Shown: positions 35,697 to 44,800, numbered from the stretch's first letter. The stretch: 64,000 bases of DNA from Bacteroidales bacterium (GCA_016292015.1 JAEEZY010000029.1:1-64000), one strand, 5' to 3'. Translations and numbers: made by a program. The notes: generated by a model from the letters alone, not told the origin.

Positions 35697-36280
35697 TGAA
35701 GGTAAACGAAATATTTTATTCCCTTCAAGGCGAAGGTTTCAATGCAGGAACACCTGCTGTCTTTGTACGCTTTGCCGGCTGCAACCTACAGTGCCCCTTC
35801 TGTGACACCGACTTTGCTGTCGGTATCGAGATGACGGAAGAAGATATTGCGGCACAGGTAGTACGGTATCCCGCATCGTTGGTCGTTATCACCGGCGGTG
35901 AACCATCGCTCCAGCTTACAGAGTCGTTGGTTGATGCTCTGCATCGGCAGGGTAGGAGGGTGGCGGTTGAAACCAACGGTACCCATCCGTTGCCGTCAAA
36001 TGTCGATTGGATAACACTCTCGCCGAAAGATACGTTTCTCGGCATGGTAGCCTCACCGATTCTTACAGAGGTCGATGAACTGAAAGTAGTCTTCGACGGC
36101 ATCCACCAGCCAGTGATATACGAAAATATCAAAGTCCGCCACGCCCGTTTCCTGCAACCTTGCGACACAGGCGACCCGCAGCGCAACGGCATTATCGTCA
36201 ACCAAACCATAGAATATATCAAAGCCAACCCTCAATGGCGCCTCTCCCTCCAAACCCACAAGATTGTAGGGATAAGGTAG
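35696..36280 (+). CDS. queE: 7-carboxy-7-deazaguanine synthase QueE (radical SAM)
   Basis: 194 residues. The start is NEIFYSLQGEGFNAGTPAVFVRFAGC. The 4Fe-4S motif is CNLQCPFCDT, in the C-x3-C-x2-C spacing usual for radical SAM. VVITGGEPSLQ is the SAM-binding GGE region. It rearranges carboxytetrahydropterin into the deazaguanine base. It overlaps queD by one base and is followed by an 8-bp repeat array before queF. Confidence 0.95.
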   Translation: MKVNEIFYSLQGEGFNAGTPAVFVRFAGCNLQCPFCDTDFAVGIEMTEEDIAAQVVRYPASLVVITGGEPSLQLTESLVDALHRQGRRVAVETNGTHPLPSNVDWITLSPKDTFLGMVASPILTEVDELKVVFDGIHQPVIYENIKVRHARFLQPCDTGDPQRNGIIVNQTIEYIKANPQWRLSLQTHKIVGIR

Positions 36281-36319
36281 GAACGCTTGAATGCGTTAAC
36301 GTGTGAGTGACCAATAACA

Positions 36320-36352
36320 AGTTAACAAATTAACAAGATAACACAATAGAAT
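36320..36352. repeat. Four 8-bp units between queE and queF
   Basis: AGTTAACA, AATTAACA, AGATAACA, CAATAGAA in 8-bp phase fill the space before the queF ATG (positions approximate by one base). Confidence 0.65.
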
Positions 36353-36359
36353 AAATATC

Positions 36360-36821
36360 ATGGATCGTACAAAAGACAATCTGCAGCAGCTCGGCAGTAA
36401 GAGCGACATCCCCGAAACCTACGCTCCCGAAGTGTTGGAAACCTTCGAAAACAGCCATCCTGAGCGCGACTATTGGGTACAGTTCAACTGCAAGGAGTTT
36501 ACCACTCTGTGTCCCATCACCGGCCAGCCCGACTTCGCCGAACTGAAGATACTCTACATACCCGACAAGAAGATGGTGGAAAGCAAGAGCCTCAAGCTCT
36601 ACCTTTTCTCGTTCCGCAACCACGGCGACTTCCACGAGGACTGTGTCAACACCATCCTCGACGACCTTGTGCGTGTAATGGACCCGCGCTATATCGAAAT
36701 CACAGGCTACTTCGTCCCCCGCGGCGGCATCAGCATTTATCCGTTTGTCAACTACGGCAAGCCAGACACGAAGTATGAGCAGCTAGCCTTCCAACGAATG
36801 CAAAACTACCAGTCGGTATGA
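36360..36821 (+). CDS. queF: NADPH-dependent 7-cyano-7-deazaguanine reductase QueF
   Basis: 153 residues of the short unimodular QueF type. The thioimide-forming Cys is in [15 protein letters not shown]. The NADPH/QueF motif is [20 protein letters not shown]. It reduces preQ0 to preQ1, the base inserted by Tgt into tRNA. With queC, queD and queE upstream, the whole GTP-to-preQ1 branch after FolE is encoded here. A strong terminator follows. Confidence 0.96.
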   Translation: MDRTKDNLQQLGSKSDIPETYAPEVLETFENSHPERDYWVQFNCKEFTTLCPITGQPDFAELKILYIPDKKMVESKSLKLYLFSFRNHGDFHEDCVNTILDDLVRVMDPRYIEITGYFVPRGGISIYPFVNYGKPDTKYEQLAFQRMQNYQSV

Positions 36822-36828
36822 ACACCAG

Positions 36829-36859
36829 AAGGGCGGCTGCGAGAATCGCAGCCGCCCTT
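36829..36859. terminator. Strong bidirectional terminator between queF and htpG
   Basis: A 14-bp perfect stem (36829-36842 with 36846-36859) with loop GAA is followed by CTTCTTGTTCTG on the plus strand. It separates convergent operons. Confidence 0.85.
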
Positions 36860-36882
36860 CTTCTTGTTCTGTTAAAGGTGCG

Positions 36883-38799
36883 TTATTGGCCTATCATCCC
36901 CACGCTGCGCTTGATGAACTCTGTCAGTGCCTCGCCTTTCAGAAGACCGTTGCTTAGCAGCGCCAGGTCGGTCAGCTGGTGTATCAGCTGTTTCTGCTTG
37001 TCGGCATCGGACTCGTTGAGAATCTGCCCAATCAGCGGGTGGTTGGTGTTCACCACCAGATTGTAGCTTTCCGGCATCTCGCCGTAGAATCCGCCACCGC
37101 CCATCTCCGACATCTCTTTGTAGCGGCGCATAAACTCGTTGCGCGTTATCAGCATCGGCTCCTCGTCGCTCTCCATGCTTTCCATCTGTACAGTGAATTT
37201 CTGTTTGTCGATTTCTGCTTCGATGATGGGTTTCAGTTTGTCCTGTTCTTCTTTTGTGAGTTTTGATGGTATCGAATCTTCGTGAGGGATGAGCTTTTCG
37301 ACGGTGTCGCTATCGACACGAACGAAACGGCATTTGTCTATCTTGCGCTCAAGCAGGTTCACGAAGTGCGGCGTTAGGGGACTGTCCATAATCAGCACGT
37401 CGTAGCCTTTCGCCTTTGCTTTCGCTATGTAAGCGTGCTGCTCGTCGGCGTCGGTGGCGTAGAGGAAGCAGAGGTTCTTGTCCTTGTCTGTCTGCAGGGC
37501 CGACACCTTCTCCTTGTAGTCGTCGATGTTGTAGTACTGTCCTTCGCTGTTTTTCAGCAGGGCGAACTTCATGGCGCGGTCGCAGAACTTCTCGTCGGTC
37601 AACATTCCGTATTCCACGAATATCTTGATGTCGTCCCATTTCTCCTCCAACTGAGATTTGTTCTCTGCGTCGGATTTGTCGCCTTCCGCGGACACGCGGT
37701 TTTTGTACATCTCCTCCAGCTTGTCGCACACCTTTTTGCTTATGTGCGATGATATCTTCTTCACGTTGCTGTCGCTCTGCAGGTAGCTGCGGCTCACGTT
37801 CAGAGGAATGTCTGGCGAATCCAGTACACCGTGCAGCAACATCAGATACTCTGGCACCACACCTTCCACCGAGTCGGTCACGAACACTTGGTTGCAGTAC
37901 AACTGTATTTTGTTGCGGTTCGGGTCAACGGTCTTCCTCACCTTTGGGAAGTACAGTATGCCCGTCAGGTTGAATGGGTAGTCAACGTTCAGGTGTATCT
38001 GGAACAACGGGTCCTCGAAGTTCATCGGGTACAGCTCGTGGTAGAATTTCTTGTAGTCCTCGTCCGTCAACGACGAAGGCGTCTTGCGCCACGCCGGTTC
38101 CGTGTTGTTGATTATGCGGGGCTGCTTCTTCTCCACGCGTTTGGGCTTTCCGTCCTTGTCGCATTCCGTCTCGCTGTCCTCCCATACCGACTCCTCGCCG
38201 CAGCGTATCGGCACCGGCATGAAACGACAGTATTTCCTAAGCAGCTCCAGCACACGATATTCTTCCAGAAACTCCTCGCAGTCGCTGGCGATATGCAGCA
38301 CGATGTCTGTGCCGCGCTCCTTGCGGTCGCACTCTTTCATGTCGTAGTCGGGGCTTCCGTCGCATGTCCAGTGCATTGCAGGTTCGTCTTTGAACGACTT
38401 GGTAATGATTTCCACCTTGTCTGCCACCATGAAGGCCGAGTAGAATCCAAGACCGAAGTGACCTATCAGGTTCTCCTGTATGTCTTTGTATTTCTCCAGA
38501 AAGTCCTCGGCGCCCGAGAAAGCTATCTGGTTGATGTATTTCTCAATCTCGTCGGCGGTCATGCCTACGCCATGGTCAGACACCGTCAGAATCTTTTTGC
38601 TTTTGTCCACCTTCACCTCCACCGTCAGGTCGCCCATCTCGCCGCTGAACTCGCCACGTGACGACAAGGCTTTCAGTTTCTGTGTCGCGTCGATGGCGTT
38701 GCTCACCAGCTCGCGCAGGAATATCTCGTGATCCGAGTAGAGGAACTTCTTGATAACAGGGAAGATGTTCTCCGTCTGTACGTTAAGTTTTCCGTTCAT
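36883..38799 (-). CDS. htpG: Chaperone HtpG (Hsp90)
   Basis: 638 residues. The GHKL ATPase domain has EIFLRELVSNAIDATQKL, SDHGVGMTADEI and NLIGHFGLGFYSAFMVADKV. The middle domain contains the YLQSDSNVKKISSHISKKV segment. A C-terminal dimerisation domain follows. It is slightly longer than E. coli HtpG (624) and ends without a MEEVD-type tail, as expected in bacteria. I saw no clear CIRCE element or TAnnTTTG box upstream, so its regulation is unclear. Confidence 0.97.
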   Translation of the reverse strand: MNGKLNVQTENIFPVIKKFLYSDHEIFLRELVSNAIDATQKLKALSSRGEFSGEMGDLTVEVKVDKSKKILTVSDHGVGMTADEIEKYINQIAFSGAEDFLEKYKDIQENLIGHFGLGFYSAFMVADKVEIITKSFKDEPAMHWTCDGSPDYDMKECDRKERGTDIVLHIASDCEEFLEEYRVLELLRKYCRFMPVPIRCGEESVWEDSETECDKDGKPKRVEKKQPRIINNTEPAWRKTPSSLTDEDYKKFYHELYPMNFEDPLFQIHLNVDYPFNLTGILYFPKVRKTVDPNRNKIQLYCNQVFVTDSVEGVVPEYLMLLHGVLDSPDIPLNVSRSYLQSDSNVKKISSHISKKVCDKLEEMYKNRVSAEGDKSDAENKSQLEEKWDDIKIFVEYGMLTDEKFCDRAMKFALLKNSEGQYYNIDDYKEKVSALQTDKDKNLCFLYATDADEQHAYIAKAKAKGYDVLIMDSPLTPHFVNLLERKIDKCRFVRVDSDTVEKLIPHEDSIPSKLTKEEQDKLKPIIEAEIDKQKFTVQMESMESDEEPMLITRNEFMRRYKEMSEMGGGGFYGEMPESYNLVVNTNHPLIGQILNESDADKQKQLIHQLTDLALLSNGLLKGEALTEFIKRSVGMIGQ

Positions 38800-38936
38800 G
38801 TTGCTCTGTTTTATAATTAACTATTGTTGGTTCAGCAATAGCCATACCAAACAAAGCGTTTGTGTCAAAATGGCAGTAGTCGGTGTTCGGCAAACCGTTA
38901 CTTTTTCAGACGCTCACCCTTTCAGGTGGAGAAAAA

Positions 38937-40379
38937 CTATTCCCCCGCCTTCTTCAACTGGTTTTTAATCAAACCCTCGAAGGTTTCAGGGCTGAACTTT
39001 TTTGCAATTATTTTTTTATCGCGATCCAGTAGGAAAATCTTCGGTGTTGTGGTCACGTCATACACCTCTTTCCAATCAACGTTGCACTCGCCGCCGTCCA
39101 GGTTCAGCCAGTTCAGGTCATGCTGCTTGATGAACGTCTTCCACAGAGGACGAGTGTGGTCGTCGGGTTCGCTCAGAATCGCGAAGGCAGCTATGTCGTA
39201 CTCCTTGCGGTATTTCTCGTAGATTTCGTGCATTTCGGGTATCGTAACCTTGCAATGTCCGCAGGTGGGCGACCAGAACATCAGCAGCGTGTATTGGTGA
39301 CGGCTGCATTCTATGCCCAGGGAGTGGAATGTGCCGAGCGTGTCCTTCAGAATCAACTCGGGCGCCTGCTTGCCCACCAGTATCTTCTCCCACGTGTCGG
39401 CACGTTTGACGTTGTCGTCAATCGAACTCGGCGATGCCCACACTGCCTCGCCAGTGGCGTAGTAACGGTGGATCATGTGCACATACACCTCGTCATACAC
39501 CATCACGTTGCTCTGCAGGAAACGCTCAGACGTTGTGTGTACCAGATATTTGAACACCTCCGGCGCCGTCCGTGACTTGTCTATCATTGCGTCGATGTGA
39601 GGGATTATGAACTCAGGCATAGTGTTCTTCAGCGTTATGTTGAAATAGTCATCCACCTTCTTGTAGAAGATATTCTCGGGAGTGCGCACTATGAAGTCGT
39701 CGCCCAGCGGCATATTGTCGAAGTAGTGGTCGGCGTAGTATTCCCAGCGTTCGGTGTTTGTCAGAGAGTCGCCCTTGTCGTTCACCATAGGCACATCTAT
39801 AGGTTTCGTCGCCTCCATCATCTTCGTGAACATACAGTCGGGATACTGCTCGATGTATTTCATCATCAAGCTGTCGTTCTTTTTCAGCATCCCGCGGCGG
39901 AATTCCATGAATGACACAGAGTCCATCCTTTTCGATGCTGCCTCCAGCTCCTCGGTCAGCGACCTCCGCTCGTTGTGGAAAGCATAGAATATCTCGTTCT
40001 CCCTCGACCCTTTAACCTTTACGTGCTTCTTCCAGTCGTCGTCCTTGGTTGAGAAGGCAAAATCGGGTTTCTCTTTATAAACCACAAATTCGAAAAACTT
40101 CCCTTTCTGGTTGGTGAAGAAGTAAAGTCCCGAGAACAGTTCCGTCTGGCGGCTGAATACATAGTTGCCCTTGCCGTCGTTGACGGCCGTGTCTATGGCG
40201 TAGGTTCCCTTGGCGTAGTAGTTGCCCAGATACACAGTGTCGTCCGAGGCACCGTCTATATGCAGCGCGATGCGGTATCCCTCCTTGCCGCCCTTCTTGT
40301 CCTTTTTATCTTTAGAGAAGGCTTGGTTCGGCAGGCACATCGCCGCCGCAAGGATTATCAAAACAGTCCTGATTTTCAT
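38937..40379 (-). CDS. Exported TlpA/ResA-like thioredoxin protein, copy 1
   Basis: I chose the ATG at 40379 (480 aa), which leaves a clean signal peptide ending NQAFS. The N-terminal half (about 25-330) carries a DUF4369/DUF5106-like domain of alternating strands and helices. The C-terminal half (about 335-480) is a thioredoxin-like domain with the redox motif SPTCGHCKVTIPEM, a DVTTTPKIFLLD cis-Pro loop and a final FEGLIKNQLKK helix. It probably acts on disulfides or haem-maturation substrates in the periplasm. The next gene upstream is a close paralogue, indicating a tandem duplication. Confidence 0.85.
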   Translation of the reverse strand: MKIRTVLIILAAAMCLPNQAFSKDKKDKKGGKEGYRIALHIDGASDDTVYLGNYYAKGTYAIDTAVNDGKGNYVFSRQTELFSGLYFFTNQKGKFFEFVVYKEKPDFAFSTKDDDWKKHVKVKGSRENEIFYAFHNERRSLTEELEAASKRMDSVSFMEFRRGMLKKNDSLMMKYIEQYPDCMFTKMMEATKPIDVPMVNDKGDSLTNTERWEYYADHYFDNMPLGDDFIVRTPENIFYKKVDDYFNITLKNTMPEFIIPHIDAMIDKSRTAPEVFKYLVHTTSERFLQSNVMVYDEVYVHMIHRYYATGEAVWASPSSIDDNVKRADTWEKILVGKQAPELILKDTLGTFHSLGIECSRHQYTLLMFWSPTCGHCKVTIPEMHEIYEKYRKEYDIAAFAILSEPDDHTRPLWKTFIKQHDLNWLNLDGGECNVDWKEVYDVTTTPKIFLLDRDKKIIAKKFSPETFEGLIKNQLKKAGE

Positions 40380-40489
40380 CTCCATGATATCTTTTAACAC
40401 TATACGTGATATGTTTTAAACCCAAAACTATAACGCTAATTCACCATTGTTTAGTATTGATTAATCGAGAAAACCTTCACTTATAAACA

Positions 40490-40640
40490 AATCCCGTCAA
40501 CCTATCCTTTACCTATCATCTCCCTATTGCTTTCCTATCATCTCCTTTTTTCGCATCCCCCACTAGCACACTCACCAAACAGCATCATCCCAGCACCTTT
40601 TGTCAGACAAATCTCAGGCAAAAGTCAGATAAATGTCAGC
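40490..40640. repeat. Degenerate short repeats between the two thioredoxin-like paralogues
   Basis: Two copies of CTATCATCTCC and several GTCAGAYAAAT-type words (GTCAGACAAAT, GTCAGATAAAT) occur in this spacer. The period is irregular (9-12 bp), and no gene is visible between the two paralogues. Confidence 0.4.
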
Positions 40641-40666
40641 TAAGCGTTGTATAATTTGCGCCTGAT

Positions 40667-42112
40667 TTATTCGCCCACCTTCTTTAGTTGGTTCTTTATC
40701 AATCCTTCAAACGTCTCGGGGCTGAATTTCTTGGCTATGATTTTCTTTTCGCGATCCAGCAGGAATATCTTCGGCGTCGTCGTAACGTCATACACCTCTT
40801 TCCAATCCACGTTGCACTCGCCGCCGTCCAAGTTCAACCAATTCAAATCATGCTGTTTGATGAATTTCTTCCACAGCGGACGCGTGTGGTCATCCGGTTC
40901 GCTCAGTATAGCGAAGGCGGCTATGTCGTATTCCGTCTTGTATTTTTCGTATATCTCGTGCATTTCAGGAATCGTCACTTTGCAATGCCCGCAAGTCGGC
41001 GACCAGAACATCAGAAGCGTGTATTGGTGCCGTTTGCACTCTATCCCCAGCGAGTGGTACGTCCCAAGCGTGTCTTTCAGTATCAGTTCAGGGGCGGTCT
41101 TGCCCACAAGTATCTTCTCCCAGATGTCAGCTCGGTGTACGTTCTCGTCAATCGAGCTCGGCGACGCCCAGAATGCCTCGCCGCTGGCATAGTATCGGTG
41201 AATCATGTGTACATACACCTCGTCATACACCATCACGTTGCTCTGCAGGTACCGCTCTGCGGTAGTGTGTACCAGATATTTGAACATCTCTGGCGCAGGT
41301 CGTGCTTTGTCTATCATAGCATCCACATGTGGAATGATGAAATCCGGCATAGTATTCTTGAGCGTCACGTTGAAGTAGTCCTCCAGTTTTTTGTTGAATC
41401 CGACGTTCTCTGGTGTGCGTAACAAAAACTCCTCGTCAATAGGGATGTTGTCGAAATAGTGTGAGGCATAGTATTCGTAACGTTCCTGGTTGGAGAGAGA
41501 GTCGCCTTTTTTGTCCACCAGCGGCACCTCTATCGGGATAGTGGATTTCATCATCTTGGTGAACATCAACTCTGGATTAGTCTCTATATAGTTCAGCATC
41601 AGGCTGTCGTTCTTCTTCAGTTGTGCGGCTCGGTATGTTTCGAATTCATCTTCGCTCAACCTTTTGGATGCAGCTTGTACGTCGTCTTTCAATGCCCGTT
41701 GCTCTGCTTGAAAGGCGTAAAACACCTCGTTCTCTGGCGACCCTTTCACTTTGATATGCTGGGCCCAGTCGTCATTCTTGGTCGAGAAGGCAAACTCTTG
41801 TGATTCCTTGTGTACGCAGAATTCTACATATTTGCCTTTCGTGTTGGTGAATAGGTAGAGTCCTTGATAGAGCAGCGTGTCGCCGTCATAAACATAGTTG
41901 CCTTTCCCATCGTTAACGGCTGTATCTATGGCGTAGATGCCGCCTTTCATCGAGTAGTATCCCATATAGACGGTGTCGTCTTTTGCTCCGTCCACATGCA
42001 AGCTGATATGGTATCCTTGTTTCTTGGCTTTCTTTGGCTTTGCTGACAATGTGGTAGGCAGAATCATCGTGACAGTCAAGAGAAGAATTGCGGTTTTGAA
42101 AAGTTGTTTCAT
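40667..42112 (-). CDS. Exported TlpA/ResA-like thioredoxin protein, copy 2
   Basis: I chose the ATG at 42112 (481 aa); the longer frame upstream reads through poly-A/T spacer. The leader (MKQLFKTAIL to TLSAK) is a signal peptide. The domain order is the same as in copy 1, including SPTCGHCKVTIPEM and DVTTTPKIFLLD. The last 150 residues of the two copies are almost identical in protein, but the DNA differs at many third codon positions, so both copies are old and under selection. The N-terminal domains have diverged more and may set partner specificity. Confidence 0.85.
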   Translation of the reverse strand: MKQLFKTAILLLTVTMILPTTLSAKPKKAKKQGYHISLHVDGAKDDTVYMGYYSMKGGIYAIDTAVNDGKGNYVYDGDTLLYQGLYLFTNTKGKYVEFCVHKESQEFAFSTKNDDWAQHIKVKGSPENEVFYAFQAEQRALKDDVQAASKRLSEDEFETYRAAQLKKNDSLMLNYIETNPELMFTKMMKSTIPIEVPLVDKKGDSLSNQERYEYYASHYFDNIPIDEEFLLRTPENVGFNKKLEDYFNVTLKNTMPDFIIPHVDAMIDKARPAPEMFKYLVHTTAERYLQSNVMVYDEVYVHMIHRYYASGEAFWASPSSIDENVHRADIWEKILVGKTAPELILKDTLGTYHSLGIECKRHQYTLLMFWSPTCGHCKVTIPEMHEIYEKYKTEYDIAAFAILSEPDDHTRPLWKKFIKQHDLNWLNLDGGECNVDWKEVYDVTTTPKIFLLDREKKIIAKKFSPETFEGLIKNQLKKVGE

Positions 42113-42197
42113 CGGCATCGGGTTTGTTGGGGTTTCATATGATTTGTTGCAAAAAACAATGAAAACCGTCAAACGATCAAAAAAAAGTTTTTTTTGT

Positions 42198-42725
42198 TTA
42201 TATACTTTGTGCAAACTCCATCAAGGTGGGGTAGTGGTGGTCTACCAGTTTGGGGTGTTTAAGGGCAATGTCGTTAGTGTCGCCTATGAGAACGGTGGTC
42301 ATGCCGGCACGACGGCCGAAAAGCATGTCTGACGCGGAGTCGCCCACCATCACGCTCTCTTTCAGCCGTATTTCTGGATAATCCCTGCGGGCCTGCAACG
42401 CCATTCCGATATTGGGTTTGCGATAGAAACTGTGCGCACTCTGCAACTCCGTACAATAATATATACGGTCGATGATACCAATTTCCTCAATCAGTTTCCT
42501 GTGTACAGCGACAAGGTCATCTTCGGTCATAAGGCCTTTTTTGACGCCCTGCTGGTTGGTGACGATGAAAATATGTGCGAACCACTTGCGTAGCAGTTCG
42601 AGCGCTTCCTTCACGCCTGGCAGTACCTCCAGTTCGTCGGGGCATTTCACGTAGTCGTCGTGTCTCAACACGTTGAGTACCCCGTCGCGGTCAAGAAACA
42701 ACGCCGTATGTTTAGTGATTTTCAA
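42198..42725 (-). CDS. gmhB: HAD-family heptose-bisphosphate phosphatase (GmhB-like)
   Basis: 175 residues. The HAD nucleophile motif is LFLDRDGVLN at the start, then FIVTNQQGVKKG, the RKPNIGM segment and the VMVGDSASDML acidic motif. This is the GmhB pattern, which dephosphorylates heptose 1,7-bisphosphate. The zinc-binding cysteines of many GmhB proteins are mostly missing: the segment reads YYCTELQSAHSFYRKP. Substrate details are therefore uncertain. It lies downstream of hddC-like and gmhA genes on the same strand, which supports a role in GDP-heptose synthesis. Confidence 0.8.
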   Translation of the reverse strand: MKITKHTALFLDRDGVLNVLRHDDYVKCPDELEVLPGVKEALELLRKWFAHIFIVTNQQGVKKGLMTEDDLVAVHRKLIEEIGIIDRIYYCTELQSAHSFYRKPNIGMALQARRDYPEIRLKESVMVGDSASDMLFGRRAGMTTVLIGDTNDIALKHPKLVDHHYPTLMEFAQSI

Positions 42726-42805
42726 GTTTGACGGATTTAAATGTTCAGAGGGTTCGCTTCGTTTAAAAGATAAAGGGTTGAAAAGGTGTCAGGTGCTATT
42801 GTCAA

Positions 42806-42836
42806 TTCACGATTCACTGGTTACGGGGATTAACTC
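42806..42836. repeat. Short repeat words forming the end of the hddC-like gene
   Basis: CAATTCACG, ATTCACTGG and related words run across the stop codon. The last codons of the hddC-like gene (VTSES) are encoded by this GTGAATT/CCAGTGA vocabulary. Confidence 0.45.
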
Positions 42837-43517
42837 CCGCTGCGCCTTGTCGTAATCCTCGGGGATGCCGATGTCGATGAAGTAGCTTTGAAATCGCACT
42901 CCGTAGAACCGTCGATCTTGGTATTCTCGCTGCAACACCTCTTTCTCAAAGGAGAACTGCTGTCCGAGGGGGAATCGGTCAAGCAGCAAGCGGTCAAGTC
43001 TATAGATACCTCCGTTGATATACCCAGCTTCGCCCTTGTCGTTTTTCTCGACGAAGGCAGTGATGCGACCATCATCGTCCGTCTCCACGCTTCCATAACG
43101 CCCAGAATCTTCTACATGCCGCAGGGCGATTGTCAAAGGTGCGTTTTTTTCGTCGCAAACGCTTATAAGGGTTTTGTGGTTAATCGAGAATAGGGTGTCG
43201 CCGTTCAGTACGGTCACTATGTCGCTCCCACAATGCTGCAGGCCGTTTACGATAGCTCCACCTGTGCCGAGTGGTTCGTGTTCGACAGCATAATCTATCG
43301 TAATCCCGTTATACTTGTTGCCGAAGTAATCCTCCACTTTCTCATGCAGATAGCCGGTGGCGAGTACCACATGCTCATAGCCCTCTTTGTTCAGAGCATC
43401 GAGAAGGTGACATAGAAAAGGCCTCCCAGCCACCGGCGCCATTGGCTTGGGAACGTTGTTGACTACCGACCGAAGCCGAGTGCCGAATCCACCTGCAAGT
43501 ACTATCGCTTCTGACAT
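42807..43517 (-). CDS. hddC: Sugar-1-phosphate nucleotidyltransferase (HddC-like)
   Basis: 236 residues with a nucleotidyltransferase fold: LAGGFGTRLRSVVNNVPKPMAPVAGRPFL (the nucleotide and Mg site), then VLNGDTLF and YINGGIYRLDR. RmlA/ManC-type enzymes share this fold. The neighbours gmhA and gmhB make a heptose-1-phosphate guanylyl/nucleotidyltransferase (HddC) the best assignment. The heptokinase HddA expected between GmhA and GmhB steps is not in the window. Confidence 0.75.
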   Translation of the reverse strand: MSEAIVLAGGFGTRLRSVVNNVPKPMAPVAGRPFLCHLLDALNKEGYEHVVLATGYLHEKVEDYFGNKYNGITIDYAVEHEPLGTGGAIVNGLQHCGSDIVTVLNGDTLFSINHKTLISVCDEKNAPLTIALRHVEDSGRYGSVETDDDGRITAFVEKNDKGEAGYINGGIYRLDRLLLDRFPLGQQFSFEKEVLQREYQDRRFYGVRFQSYFIDIGIPEDYDKAQRELIPVTSES

Positions 43518-43542
43518 GAATGGTTATTTGTTGATGGGTTGG

Positions 43543-43574
43543 ATGTTGATACGTTGATATGTTGATACGTTGTT
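43543..43574. repeat. Four 8-bp units between hddC-like and gmhA
   Basis: ATGTTGAT, ACGTTGAT, ATGTTGAT, ACGTTGTT run in exact 8-bp phase upstream of the hddC-like start and just after the gmhA stop. Confidence 0.8.
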
Positions 43575-43586
43575 TCTGCCCTCTAA

Positions 43587-44165
43587 CTATTTACGTTCAA
43601 ACATCGCCGTTTCCACCAGCTCGCAGATGATATGGCCAATCATGATGTGGCATTCCTGTATGCGCGGGGTGTCCGATGATGGGACGTTGAGCAGTATGCC
43701 ACCATAGTTTTTCATCTTGCCACCTGTGGCGCCTGTCATTGAGATTATGTCAATGCCCAGCTCCTGGCATACTTTATAGGCTTCGATGATGTTTTTGCTG
43801 TTGCCGCTCGTGGAGATTCCCACCAGCACGTCGCCTTTCTTGCCTGTGCCACGCAGCAGACGGGCGAAGATATGTTCATAGCCGTAGTCGTTGCCCACGG
43901 CGGTGAGGTACGAGGTGTTGCAGTGTAGCGCTTCGGCGTTGAGGGGCGGGCGGTCGAAGTAGAATCTGCCGCTCAGCTCTGCCGCCAGATGTTGTGCGTC
44001 GGCAGCGCTGCCGCCGTTGCCGCAGAAATGTATCTTGCCACCGTTGCGGAGCGACTTCTCAATCATCTTGGCCGCCCTGTCGATGTTCTTTAGAATATTC
44101 TCGTCGGAGAGTATTTGCTTTTTTGCATCAATACTCTGTTGAATGGCTTCCGTTATCCGTCTCAT
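43587..44165 (-). CDS. gmhA: Sedoheptulose-7-phosphate isomerase
   Basis: 192 residues of the SIS fold: KIHFCGNGGSAADAQHLAAELSGRF (substrate phosphate and zinc region), VLVGISTSGNSKNIIEA (second phosphate loop) and the C-terminal ECHIMIGHIICELVE helix with zinc-binding His/Glu. It starts the heptose branch for LPS, capsule or glycoprotein sugars. It begins 6 bp after the unknown secreted-protein gene, so the two are co-transcribed. Confidence 0.95.
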   Translation of the reverse strand: MRRITEAIQQSIDAKKQILSDENILKNIDRAAKMIEKSLRNGGKIHFCGNGGSAADAQHLAAELSGRFYFDRPPLNAEALHCNTSYLTAVGNDYGYEHIFARLLRGTGKKGDVLVGISTSGNSKNIIEAYKVCQELGIDIISMTGATGGKMKNYGGILLNVPSSDTPRIQECHIMIGHIICELVETAMFERK

Positions 44166-44171
44166 CTTGAA

Positions 44172-44666
44172 TTATATTGAATTTTCTATAAACTTACCCA
44201 ACGCTTTTCCTGTGCTTTTTGAACCGTCTTTAATGAGGTTCAGGACGCTACCGATACGCCCCCCCTTGCCTATAATTCCGTCAATACGACAAAGTGTTTC
44301 CTTCTTATCGTTGGTTATTATGGCCGAACTACTCCAAGTACCATTGGTTTGAATGGAATGGACGATTATTGTTATGGATAATTTTGATGGAATGTCTATG
44401 CCGAAGGTTATGAGTCCTTTTGTATTCTCGGTCGCAGATTCCATGAGTTTTAACAGAATCTCTTTTTGGTCAACGTTCCAATCTTTCTCGTATTCAGCAA
44501 AAGCTGTTTCAGTCATATAGTGTATGATGGCTTCAGAATAGTCGATGGTTAGGTTTAAATTGTGCTCGTTCTTCAAGCATTCAAGAGACCCTTCGGTGAC
44601 TTGCTGTGACATGGCCGGAATAGAAAAAATAGCAGCAGTCAGTAGAAATAAAATTTTGTTTCTCAT
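44172..44666 (-). CDS. Unrecognised secreted protein (164 aa)
   Basis: A signal peptide (about 1-20, ending PAMSQ) is followed by a mixed alpha/beta domain without any motif I can name. There is one Cys in the SLECLKNEHN segment and another in TLCRIDG, and a glycine-rich GIIGKGGRIGSVLN segment precedes a short helical end. Codon use looks more A/T-rich than in neighbouring genes, which may indicate a recent arrival. It is tightly followed by gmhA, but a link to heptose synthesis is only positional. Confidence 0.65.
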   Translation of the reverse strand: MRNKILFLLTAAIFSIPAMSQQVTEGSLECLKNEHNLNLTIDYSEAIIHYMTETAFAEYEKDWNVDQKEILLKLMESATENTKGLITFGIDIPSKLSITIIVHSIQTNGTWSSSAIITNDKKETLCRIDGIIGKGGRIGSVLNLIKDGSKSTGKALGKFIENSI

Positions 44667-44772
44667 TTTCTTTCGGTTTTTAATTGTGATTTGTTAACCA
44701 TCCATGATTCCAACTATAGAGGAAATTTCAAATGGCGTATTGAATTGTGGATGTTGATGTATTGCTTGTGAT

Positions 44773-44800
44773 CTGAAACTTGAAACTAAAAACTAAAAAC
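44773..44800. repeat. Four 7-bp units containing the glycosyltransferase stop codon
   Basis: CTGAAAC, TTGAAAC, TAAAAAC, TAAAAAC (plus strand) run in phase. The minus-strand glycosyltransferase reads into them: its last residues VFSF and its TAG stop (44786-44788) are encoded by TTTTTAG units. Confidence 0.8.

Noticed and set aside
42179..42195. A8-G-T8 inverted repeat near the gmhB stop as a terminator
   Set aside because: The stem would contain only A-T pairs and is too weak to act as an intrinsic terminator by itself.
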